From NCBI GenBank assembly GCA_964057225.1, contig OZ059899.1, positions 13,772,501 through 13,836,500 of the forward strand: a stretch of 64,000 bases of DNA. Direction: 5' to 3'. The notes beneath the pieces were generated by a model. That model saw only the letters and a program-made list of their open reading frames with translations, made no database searches and had not been told where the DNA came from. The DNA is from Auanema rhodensis. Lineage: Eukaryota; Nematoda; Chromadorea; Rhabditida; Rhabditidae. Below are positions 47,458 to 60,710 of this stretch, piece after piece. The position numbers and the translations under genes are program-made. The stretch's first letter is position 1. Each line of letters starts with the position of its first letter.

Positions 47458-48797
47458 TTATGAATTTTCATCTAAAGCTGGTTCATCATCTTCAACAACG
47501 ACCTGAAACCAAAGACTGTACAATATCTTATTATCAATAATCACCTGAATTATTCCGGAATGAATAGCGAAGATAGCAGAAAGAGTAAAAGCAACCAAAC
47601 CAAAAAGAATCGCATCACGAACAGGCATTTCTTCTGTTGTTTGCTCTTCCTCAGCATTCTTTTCCTAATAAGAAGTGATAAAAAAGAATTATCTGGAAAT
47701 AAAACCTTTTCTACTTCTTTCGTTTTCTCAGCCTTTAAGAGACGGCTCTTCCATATTTTGACTTCATAACTCTGCTGTTTCAATTGCTCATCCGTGGAAG
47801 GCAAATAAATAGAGATAATAGATTCAACAAATCTGTGCTGAACAGAAAAAAATTATTATGGAATTTAAGAAACAACCAACTAGATTAGGACAAGCAGACA
47901 GATGAAGCTGTAATTTATCATTAGGTAAAGGTAAACGTGATAACGGGGCCAAATATCCAAACACTAAGGCATCCAAAGAGCTGGGCCTGAAATAAGTATG
48001 AGAGAAATTTGAAAACTGGTGGTTGACTAACTTATTGCCACACATGAATTTATTGTCTCCTAATTTGGTAGACAATGAGTTTAAGGCCTGAATGCAACAA
48101 TTCTGTCCGTCATACTAAAAGTAGTCAAACCTGGAGTGCATTTTTCATGATTTGATTCACATTTTTATCAGCCAGAAAACGCATTGCTTTTTTTCTTCTC
48201 TTTTCCAAGTAATACATATTATACGGGAATGGTAGCTTAGAGTTATACCAATATTGGGTAGTGGTTGTATAGTTCAGCTCATCTATCCATAGTGAATGTA
48301 TCTTAAACAGCATAGGTAATTAATTTCAAAATTCACTTAAAGAACCACGGCAGGGAGAAGATGTTGCTGCAAATAAGCATTAAACGCATCAATTTTGGAT
48401 CTTTCGGATGCTGTTAAATCACCATCAATAACTACTTCTTGATCACTATGACGCAACATATTCACAAATCTTAATAAGGTAAATAGCTTGTTTGTAATAA
48501 CTATTTCTTACTTGTCAAAATCAGTTGTAGTCTCATTATGATTACTTTTATCGATGAGTACTGGGTATTCTCCTTAAAATAACAGGAAAAATAAGAATAA
48601 GTGTCTATAGGTACCATTAGGCGAATTCCAGGGCGATGTTGAGGAAACAACTGTGATCGGACTTGCACACATCTTCGAACAGGACTAAAGTAACCGAAAT
48701 ACATGGAAGTTCAGAGAACGAAACCTACCAAAAACTGAAGGCAAGTCACATCGATGGATGGCAAGCCAAAGTCTGCTGGCCAGACATGTAATTCCAT
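47458..48797 (-). CDS. mtx-1: Metaxin-1, mitochondrial outer membrane import factor
   Basis: Ten minus-strand exons, about 317 aa, the usual metaxin-1 length: 48797-48729, 48684-48615, 48572-48512, 48469-48346, 48301-48131, 48087-48032, 47986-47881, 47837-47706, 47664-47545, 47502-47458. The N-terminal Tom37-like thioredoxin fold opens with [16 protein letters not shown] and has [16 protein letters not shown]. The GST-C-like half has [15 protein letters not shown] and [16 protein letters not shown], as in metaxins. Near the C-terminus is one transmembrane segment ([20 protein letters not shown]) and a short acidic tail. Metaxin acts with metaxin-2 and SAM50 in beta-barrel assembly and in neuronal mitochondrial transport. 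The ATG lies 3 nt after a TTACTTAG acceptor, 276 bp downstream of the VPS15 stop. Confidence 0.93.
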
Positions 48798-49073
48798 AAT
48801 CTAAGTAATGAAAATCTACATCCAACAAAATACAAAACAATACTTCAAATAAACATCGGTATTTAACCAATTTTCACGAATAAGAATATTAACAAAATTA
48901 TTTAACTATAAAAATGTTCATGTAAAATGAGCAACGATAATGAGAGTCTTTCTAACCGTATTACCCCAGTATGATAAGGCGAGAAATTTGCATTATAATA
49001 ACCGTATGAATTATTTGACTAGTAAATAAGAATATATACATAATATACAGCGTGCGAAGAAAACATATATACA

Positions 49074-52000
49074 TTATTTCCAAACTTTAATAATACCTTC
49101 AGAAGAAGATGAGACTAGGTAGTCGTTATCCACAACCATTAAATCAGTAATTGGTGTTCGATGGCAGTTGGCTGCCTAAAATATTTCATCTTAAATTTTC
49201 CATTTAATTAGTTTGTTCACCTTATATTCGATAGGCGGAATGTGTCGTAAAGTGTTTTGCTGATTTGGTATCTTAACTTCGTGAATAACTATTGTGTTAT
49301 TGTCAATTTCAGATTCTCTGAATGTAGTCCTGTAAGGTGACCGCTCTGAAAAAAAATATATTTGAATAGAAAACAAAGAATATAAAACCTTGAATAAATC
49401 TAGGACCGTTCAAATACAAGCAATCATAAGCAGAATGAGGGTACCATCTTCTTAGAGCTCCTATAACGCACATATATGAGAATAAACCATAAAAAGAGAT
49501 CCCACCTTGTGCATCTCCAGTGAAAACTGCACCAGTTTTCTCACATACTGTGAGAGCATCAGTTATGTTTCGAGACTCTACCTTCAAGAATATCAATCAA
49601 AAATAAAAAAAAAAATAATAAATATCTTACATCTTGAGCACCTTTTCTAGGTTCTCCTGTGGAAGGCCAGAGAATTCGTGAAACGTTTGAAGTAGGTTGG
49701 CTCAAGTCAAAAATGCTGATATTGCCATGTGTTTGGAATTGAACAAACACCTACAAGGTTTAAACATTAAGGCCATAACCCTTATTTTCAAACCTCTGGC
49801 GACTGATATGATGACCGAACATTACTCCATACTTTCACGGGGATATGTTCTTTATCGGCTTCACGAGAGCTAACTTCCATTTGAAAACTATAAAAAAAAC
49901 CAAAACAAAAGTATAAAAATATAAGAATATATTACCGAACATCCCATAAAATCAAACGAACATTTGTGCATGCTAAGCACATCCAATTAGCTTGCCATGG
50001 ATCAATACAGAATGAGGTAATCTAAGGAACAGAAAAATAAACACAACCGCATACACCGCGATGAAAATCAAAAAAAAATGGTGCCAAGTCATAAAACATA
50101 ATGAAATAGATAAATAATGAAAAGTACACTGTGAAATCAAAAACAAAAACTTACTAGTCCATGGTTTTTGCTGATATCTCGTCTCCAAGCCTCATGTTTC
50201 CCTAGGGGACCATGGGAATCACCTACTCTACATATTAATAAATTATACAAATAGTATTACAAAAATAAAAAAATACCTACTGTCCAAGCAATACAAAGCA
50301 TTATGATGAGTTCGCACAAAAATTAAATTTCCGTCAACATGCATTTGTTTAGCAGGACCGTCTGATACCGGGAATTTAACCTTCAATTACGAAATAAAGA
50401 TTTCAACACAAATGAAAAAACACCTTAGATATTTCCTTGAAACCTGATGTTACATCTCCCCAAGTAAAGTCGCCTTTTGAATTGAAAAAGCCTAACTCAC
50501 CTCGCTGAGTCCAGCCAACTCCATCTATGGAAGGAAGAGCTATAACATAGCATAGATATGAGGCATTGTATTATGAAGAAAACATACGCAGATCAACAGA
50601 ATACTTGTCCTTTTTTCGTGAAAGTGTTGGATATGTCTCCTTACTGCTGATGGAATCATAGAATTCACCAATAACTGTTTTAACATTCCAGATTTTTACT
50701 GTACCATCTTTAGATGCACTAGCAAAGAGCGATTGAGACTTATGCAAGGCAAGCCTGAAACTTCGATGAAAAACAAAGAAAAATTTTGAAAAAACATACT
50801 GTGTGATCGAATCAGAATGCTCGTGAAGATGTGTGATCAAAGTAATCGGATTTTTTCCTGTTCCGGATATAGAAGAAGTTTCTTTGCTTTCTTTTTGTTC
50901 TTTAGGTTCTTTTCTAAAATATTATTCAAAATAAAAGCTAGAAAGAAAATAGTCATACTGAGGATTCTTTGTTCCACCTGCGAGAACGAATAAATAATGT
51001 TTATATTCTAGTAATTCTTGCAATTGATTTCCACAAAGCGAATTCCGAACTGAATTATGAAGTCAATTTTCATTAATAATTGCAAATTAACCTTGTAAGC
51101 CGCAGAAAGATTCATCGTAAACAGTTGAATTCAGAGTAGACTGAAGATACTGTATATCTAATGAGAATAAAATAACAGTCAAACCTTCTTTCTATGATAA
51201 TAAATATTTCGAGTAACTTTACTGTATGCATCAGAAGATAAATCAATAACTCCTCGTTGCAATGTTAAATGTCCTTCCATGCCATCACTTAATTTCACAA
51301 ATATGAATAAAATCTCAAAGAACAACTCATTACATCTTACGAGAGTCGATCAACTTCTTCAAATCAAATCTTTTGAAGCTATTCAGAATGTCTTGATTCA
51401 ATCCATCTTCTTTATCAAAAGCCTTGGAAAACCACCTAGATTCCCAGTCCAAAGGTATTTTCTTTATAATAGCATCATCTGAATTTATGCATTCAAAATA
51501 CTATCAAGATCCTAAACCAACTAATTTTCCGTAAAAATTCTGAAACCTGAGAATCTTTGAGATTAGCCATTACAGCATTCCAGTGAGAACGACTAATACC
51601 GCTTTTAAGGTTGTTAAAAGCAGCAACCTTAAATGCAAAGATAAAACAAACTCCAATAATCTACAAACCTTATGGTTGAACCTCATTAAACCTTTTCCTT
51701 TAAAGTAATCTTGAACACATGGTAATACTTTACAATAGTTATCTGCAAGAGACCATCGAGAGTCCAAAAGAACTAATAGATTGACTACTTGAAACCTTAT
51801 CCATTCATTCTTCAATAGCATAAATTAGATACTAAATCTATAAACAAACTTACTGGATGAGCCAAAAAAGAAGCAGCACACTGCAATAACTCAGCAACGG
51901 AAGTGCGATCGAGCATATCAGCAGCACAAAGTAGAGTTATACAGTGAAGTACCCGGATAATGACTAATTCTTCGTAATCATGCATACCCTGTAAGAAACA

Positions 52001-54569
52001 ATAATTTCAATCAAGAACATTCTCACCCACCTGATACAAAAGAGGCTGCACAACACTTGACTTCTGAAGACTGATCGGAAGAGATTCAAAAAATGCAGAT
52101 CGTAAGCGCCAATCGCATTTAGAATTCAAGAAGGTGATCATGTGTTGATATGGTAAATCACCTTCTAAAATAAAAAAGAAAATAATCGACAATAATAAAA
52201 AAACTTACGTCCGTTCTTAGAAAAAAAGTTTGTTAGAAGAGCCAGGTTATGTTGTTGAATTAAAGCTTGTCTAACAGTTTTGCAATTTTCTGCTACACTC
52301 AAAGATACAAATAATTCTTCAATAGATTTAAACAGAGCCTGTCTTTCATTATTCCATTGCTGAGCTTCTATTAAAGAACATTTGAAAAACAAGTCATTTT
52401 AACTTAAAAAAAACCTGTAAGATTTTCAATCCCCGAGCATTCATCATCAATATCATTACGGAGACTACGTCCGGCCACAAGAAACCTGCAGAGACAAAAA
52501 TTAAACAAGCTTAAATATCATACAACACCTATATGCGGTTTGAGCTATGGTTCCCAGATTACAGGCAAGAGCAAGAATGCATGAGGTAGTGGTAGATTTC
52601 TGTTTATCCCAAAGCGTATGCTTAAAATATATAAAAGTAAGTAAGAATTCAAAACAAAAATACATACAAACTCCGGTAAAAGATAATCAATGAAAATTAA
52701 TGAATCTTCAAAACAAGAAGGTTCAAGAGGCCTAGTGAGATCGACAATAGAATGAACAGCAATAGCCCGTATAGACTCATCATCATCAGACAAGAAGTAA
52801 ACCTATGTTTTAAAAGATAAATTAAAAAAGGAAATTAATAATAATACCAAGTATGGAAGGATCCTGAACGTACTAACAGACGTATCGCATAGAGAGGCAA
52901 ACTTTAACAACAGATTCATAGCCTCCTGAAGTGAAAAAATGACTTAAATTATATATTTATAAACACTCCTACCACTTTCGATTGTGAATGTCTCAATGAC
53001 CTAATATTGGAGGTAATCAGTGTTACAAAAAGAACAGCAAAAGGTCTAGTCTTGGAGCATTCATCCAACTTATTCCACAACATTACTTCATCACGCTTTA
53101 ACCTGGATTTGTGATTTAGAAAAGATACAAACTTACATAAAAACCACTTACTTGGCGATAACATCATCAGGATCAAAGCATTCATTAGAGGAAGATGGAA
53201 CAAGTTCTTCGATAGATTGCGTTGACACATTTTCTTTCGGTCGGAAAGCATTGAAATAATTGAATATAGAATCCAAAATAGCAGGGAATTGCAAAGCTGT
53301 ACCTTCCAGCTAAAAAGTACAATAAAGAATCCATAATTTTCTAAGATTCATACCACTTGCGTAGCAGTCATTCTCATTTTTGGTTCTTGATTTAATAGCA
53401 TTTTTAGTAAAGGACGAAATTGAGGAGACACATCTCCAAGCAGCCTACATTATTCCAAAGATATAATTATTGATCAAGATCATTTTACTTGTCTAAATAA
53501 TCTGCAGCAGCACTGTGAGGCATTCTTGAGTATTCACATAATTGCCTATAATTAAAAGGAGATTTTCCTTCGCAAAGCATTTCATAAACAACACATCCGG
53601 CGGAAAACATATCCATAGTATGAGTAAGTGTTCCTGAAATAATATTTTTCCCCAAATAAAACTCAACCATAAAAAGACTAACCGAACATCCACTTATCAC
53701 CGAGTTCACGAGCTTTCTTATCGAACTCAGTAGATATTAAAAATCTTTCGGGAGCTAAGTTACAAACTTCTTTTCCACTCGTATCAAAAAAGAACGTGAA
53801 ATGAGAAGGATTATCCTATAAATGGTGTATATTTCAAAACAGAATGCTTATTTAACAACTCACATTTGGCAAAAACGTTGGTTTGAAGGAAGCAAAATCA
53901 GTAAGTTGGACCCAATTGATAGATGACATCACGATATTTTGGGTTTTAATATCTCCATGAAAAACATCTGCTGCTTGACATTGAGCCAAGGCTTTAAATA
54001 TTTGAAAAATATACCTTTAAAAAATTTAAAATGTGTTTAAAATATGAAATCTAACCATAATCTTTCTTCATTGTTTATAAATGGTCGAGTGCTTAATCTA
54101 TCGCTCAATGTATATTTCTGATAAGGTCGTTCTAGTACAACAGCTTTAGGCTTTTGCTAGAATCGAACATACATTACAATTTGACTTGTAAATCAACATA
54201 CGTAAATTTTTCGGAAAGGAGAACAATTGGGAGATTTAGCTAAAGAATTTCGTATTCGTATGACTTCTTCAACGAATGAACTGATATTTTCATTAATGGT
54301 TTTGCCATCCTAAAGTAAAACTTTTATTCAAATAAATATTTATCTCATTTCGAACCTGTATCAAATAAACCTTATAAACATTAATCAATCCAGAGGATCT
54401 ACCTCTGGCAACTTTCATAAATCGAGTACTCCCCAAACTAAATATTCAATAATACAGCATTGGTTTATCACTCTTCTGTATACCTTTCTGAACTGATCCC
54501 TAGATCTGATAAATAATGTTCTACTGGTAATATTTCCGCCGGATTAGCAGCTGAAACAGCATTTCCCAT
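49074..54569 (-). CDS. vps-15: VPS15 / PIK3R4, regulatory pseudokinase of the class III PI3-kinase complex
   Basis: 35 small exons from 54569-54484 down to 49175-49074 join in frame to about 1,283 aa (human about 1,358). The N-terminus MGNAVS fits N-myristoylation. The kinase domain has HGDIKTQN (145-152, HGD in place of HRD) and LTDFASFKP (DFA in place of DFG, 165-167), followed by the APERF segment; these changes are normal in VPS15. HEAT-like helices fill about 300-900. The C-terminal WD40 propeller is shown by [30 protein letters not shown] and the final repeat ending [15 protein letters not shown]15 anchors VPS34 and Beclin in autophagy and endosomal sorting complexes. Metaxin follows 276 bp downstream, then Dispatched, all on one strand. 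Confidence 0.94.
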
Positions 54570-55401
54570 GTTTTATACAATAGTCTGTAATATATTAGTA
54601 TTAATGTACTACATAAATCTTTTTTATTTAAAGTATGAATACTATAATAATTAAATAATGCAGCTAATTTTATTCGATTAAATGGAATTATTCACTATAA
54701 ATCATATCTTTCTAATCATATATTCAAATCTACTGATCAAAAAGCGTAAAGCTAAAGCGTAGAAATATGAGAGAAAAGAGACAGAAAAAGGATTATCATT
54801 GGAGCGCAGGTTCTAAAAAGCTATCTCAACTAAGATCACCACCATTTCACATCTTTTTAATATGAAATAGTTGTTGAAAATAGCATTTAAAACTATTATA
54901 TTTTGAAAGAAGTTTAAAACTGCGAAATCTTTGTAACATACGGTTTAACCATTGATTTGTTCATTTATTAAATCACAAATAAAATATTATAATATTGTTT
55001 TTTCCAGTTTCGTCATATATCGTTTGATTGATATGATGTTTATCATATGATGAAAGGATAAAATAATCAGTTATTGAGAGAAGAAACGAACTTACGCTTT
55101 ACAGTGTAAATACTTCAATGCAACCGCTCGCGATTTGAAAATGAATGAAATGAAGAAGTTCCGTGAACACGTGAACGCTTTGCTACTACTAGGCGTCGCT
55201 AGTGTGTATGACATAATCTATTTTGTTTAATATACTTCGATCATTTCAAATTCCAATATAAATTTTAAAGACTATTTTTTTACAATTAAGGTACGTAAGT
55301 TTGAAACAAATATGTTGTGAAAACTTTATCTCAAATCAACAATAATATCTACATACTTGTCTGGTCATCATTATTTTGGCTTGTAGTTAAAATAAACCAA
55401 T
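54570..55401. other. Intergenic between nicotinic receptor 3' end and VPS15 start
   Basis: About 830 nt. The left part is AT-rich. A less AT-rich patch lies near 55120-55210. No gene is seen. It should hold the VPS15 promoter and the receptor 3' UTR. Confidence 0.55.
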
Positions 55402-57662
55402 TCACGGTGCAGCTTGAGGAGATGTTAAATTAGCTGGTCGGTATTGTAAATCTATTGGCTTTCGGTCATCATACAAAGTAGGAGCTTGTAATAATATAAC
55501 AACTGTTCCAATAAAGCAAGCAAGAGAGAAAATCAGTAGGAATAGACGATCTAGAACCATTGCCACATACTTCCAATCCTCATCGATCTGTAACAAAAAC
55601 ATAAGATATCGCAGAAATAATTGAAAAACCTTATCATCACGGTCTTTCTTTTTCAGCAGCTCCGCAATAAAACATATATTTTCGAACGCTTTCACTACCT
55701 GAAGTATATTAGGTTAAAAACTAAAATAAAATACAACATATTAACCTGTGGTGAGTAATATAATTTTTGTATTCTATCATCTATAGCAGCACTAGTTAAA
55801 TTTTTCCCAATATCACGACTGACCCTATGTTCATGATAATTTAATGGTATTTTTCCATCTAAAGTTGTTGGTCCTGAATGTTTCAAATTTAGAAGCTCTT
55901 TTAAGAAAAAAATTAAAGTTAACTAACCTACACCAGTTCTTCGAGAACTGACACGTCGGAACGATTCTTCGGAATCATCTAATGGCCTTCTCATGAACAG
56001 AATTTTTGGAAGCCATTTCAGAAATACTAGCTTGACCCATTTAGGCATTAAATGCGTTGTAGGTGTACGGAAATGCAAATTTAATGCTGTAAACGTTGAC
56101 ATATGTATATTTGAATAAAACGAAATTGCCGCATACCGATAACGGTAACTACAACACTAAGTGTTACCATGACCATTGTGAACAGTAAATATTTTCCAAT
56201 TAATGGTAGAGTGATTGATGTGGCCGGTATAATTTCAGTCTAAGCAATGTGAAAATTGAATGGAAACAAACAAAAATATTCTTTACCAGGAGCAAGAAGA
56301 AGATAGTCAAAGCTACAAGAATAGAAATACAAAGAGTAACTTTTTCTCCTGAATCCGAAGGCAAATAGAATACAAGAATAGTAAGGAAAGATATTCCAAC
56401 ACATGGAAATACCAAATTTACGGTGTAGAAAAGAGGCTTCCTTCTAAGCTCCAAGTAGTACTAAAATATTTGAAAATCGAGAAAAATATTGACTATTAAT
56501 GACATACCATGATATCAATATAAGCACTTTGTGGGCAACAGCTGGGATAATTCTTTGATCGACGTCGAGCTACACGAGACATGATGTCCCATTCCACAGA
56601 AGGATAATAATCGGAAAGATCTGAATAATTCAGATATCGTTTAAACTTCATATTCTAAATCCCACCAATTCCATCATCAGCGATAGTTATATTATCAACA
56701 ATTCCATTGGCATCAGCTTCCTCAACATATCGAACATTATTTTCAAGCAGTTCCAAATTTAATAAATTTTCCGAATATGACCACGAACCGAACTATAATA
56801 TTTGTAAAATTAGGCAAAATATGAAAAAATAGGAAAAAACCTTCAGATGACACTGCTGTTCGTCGAACGGAAACCTTTAAAAATGAAAAAATTATTTGAG
56901 GAATAGAAGACAGAACATTTTAATTCCCAAGAGTATAATGGATGTCGAGATGGACATGTTCGTTGATAAACGTCAAGACAAAATCATTAGAATAGTATTC
57001 AATTGAAATAATTTTCTTTCTTTCTTTTTGTTTAGAAGTCTATTGAAGCTTACTAACCATCTAACATCTATCTGACACATGCTTTTGAAGATAGCTGGAG
57101 GTTCCCATGTTACTTGACCCGAGTAGTGAAGTGTTGCTTTGGTGGATATGGTAATATTATAGTTACTATCAGCACTGAAATAAATTATTAAAAAAAAAAC
57201 AGTTTTAGGCATAATTTCTACTTATTATACAACACAATATCAGGAACCCAAATCATTTCATAAGGCACATATAGAACACTGACACCACCATAATTCTTTG
57301 GATCCCATGAAAGTTTTTTGTCCATCCATACTTGCTTTAACCAAACTGAACATGTCATAATTTGGTCAATTTCATGCTGGAAAATGAATAATTAAGCTTA
57401 ATTTGAATATAATTAACATACCACATCAATGATCTGACTAAGCCTGAGCTTCAGCTTTATGGTCACGGGCTCATGAGGACTATTGGCTGGCCTGACATTC
57501 AGCATTAGTATTAATTATAAAACTATATATATATACAAACCTTCTATGCCTGTTATAATTAACCATGAGATCATCATACAATCTTTTAGCATCCTCATTA
57601 GCAAATATCAAAATAGGTAAAAACAGGCTAATGAGGATGAGAAAAAAATCTCTTGGAGCCAT
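55402..57662 (-). CDS. Nicotinic acetylcholine receptor alpha subunit, levamisole-type (UNC-63/UNC-38-like)
   Basis: 13 minus-strand exons, about 518 aa: 57662-57541, 57491-57422, 57376-57222, 57174-57058, 56874-56841, 56792-56666, 56620-56508, 56460-56287, 56239-56137, 56086-55928, 55873-55746, 55698-55630, 55587-55402. Signal peptide (about 1-21), ligand-binding domain with a 13-residue Cys-loop ([15 protein letters not shown]), and the vicinal Cys pair at about 236-237 in [11 protein letters not shown] that defines alpha subunits. M1 is [17 protein letters not shown]2 runs through [21 protein letters not shown]3, an intracellular loop and M4 follow. The Glu before M2 (SGEK) and lack of an inserted Pro-Ala predict a cation channel. 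UNC-63 and UNC-38 type subunits form muscle receptors gated by acetylcholine and levamisole. Which of the two this is, I cannot settle. Confidence 0.92.
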
Positions 57663-58576
57663 TAAAATATGTATGTTGTAACAGATTTCATCTGGCAATA
57701 AGATAGTTGTATATTTGTAAGAAAAAAACAATCAATGATAAAGTTTACAAAGAAATCTGGGCATTTTGAAACGGAATTCGCGTGAGTCCTAGTCACAAAT
57801 TTTGAGAAATCGAATGGATTGCTTAAGCCAGCATGCTAGTACTAGTAGAAAAGAAAGAATAGAGAACAATGGATTATAGAAGCTGCCGCCGAGAACTATG
57901 CTCCCAATAACCCCATCGCCTTGGCTGGGTAAAGGCGAAACTCTAGGAATTGAATGCAAATATTGAATCCTTTATAATATTCAAAGATATTAATACTGGA
58001 AATACATGTAAAAAAGAAAAATTAGTTAATATTTTTGCAGTTGTTTGGTATTGAGCAGTTTTAACTTTTTCACATCTTTATGAAAACCTGAAAAAGAAAA
58101 CCTTAAAGAGAGAGAAGCAAAAAAAAGTAAAGCTGGTTATAGAATTTGCGTATGAAAGAAGAGAATGTCAGTGTGACTAGTCGGAAAGAATCGTTAAATT
58201 GAATAAATGTGTCAGCTTCTGCAGCCTATCATCCCATAATTAGATATTGGACAAAGTAACACATGCTATAAAAGCAAGGGTGGTAAGTAAACTGAGGTAA
58301 AAACCACAATATCATGTGGAGTAGGGAAAAAACAGATCAGACTGCTTGGTGGGGACCAAAAGAAACCACCGCCTAGCGGGAGCCACCCCAACAGTTGTAA
58401 CAGAATCAATAGGAGGATGTGCAGCTGACGCTTCCCCTAAATAACATATGCATATTTTAGCGAACAAACAATCACTTTCACGATTTTTTGAGATCTTTAT
58501 ATGGTGTCAATATGACAAGAATTAAAGTTTATACATTTAATAATAGTATATACATTTTAATTATAAAATATTTGCA
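57663..58576. other. Intergenic with two GC-richer islands, no gene seen
   Basis: About 910 nt upstream of the receptor and downstream of the zinc-finger gene. Less AT-rich islands are at 57880-57955, with an inverted CGCC/GGCG pair at 57917-57937, and at 58320-58435, with GGTGG and CCACC arms at 58348-58370. No open frame with domain content is present. Confidence 0.5.
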
Positions 58577-60445
<1,869 letters not shown>

Positions 60446-60710
60446 TATTCACTATCATATATTTATAATATTTTTCAAACGGCACAGTAACAATAATTAT
60501 AACATAGTTTCTAAATTATAATAAATGTGAAGCTGAAAATTATAAAGTAGTCCTAACACGAATGGACCGCCCTTTAAGACAATTTAATAATTTTTGAGAT
60601 AGAATTTGAGAACATCAGTAGTTTTCTTGAAAAGTACGCCAATAAGCTTAAAAATATAATTTTATTCATGTTTCCTATTTAATATATAGTCTTTGAAGGT
60701 AATAAAAAGG
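60446..60710. promoter_or_regulatory. Short divergent promoter region (zinc-finger - / GluRS +)
   Basis: 265 bp between two divergent ATGs, so both promoters lie here. A TATATAG acceptor-like end at about 60683-60689 precedes the plus-strand start. No named element is recognised. Confidence 0.5.
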
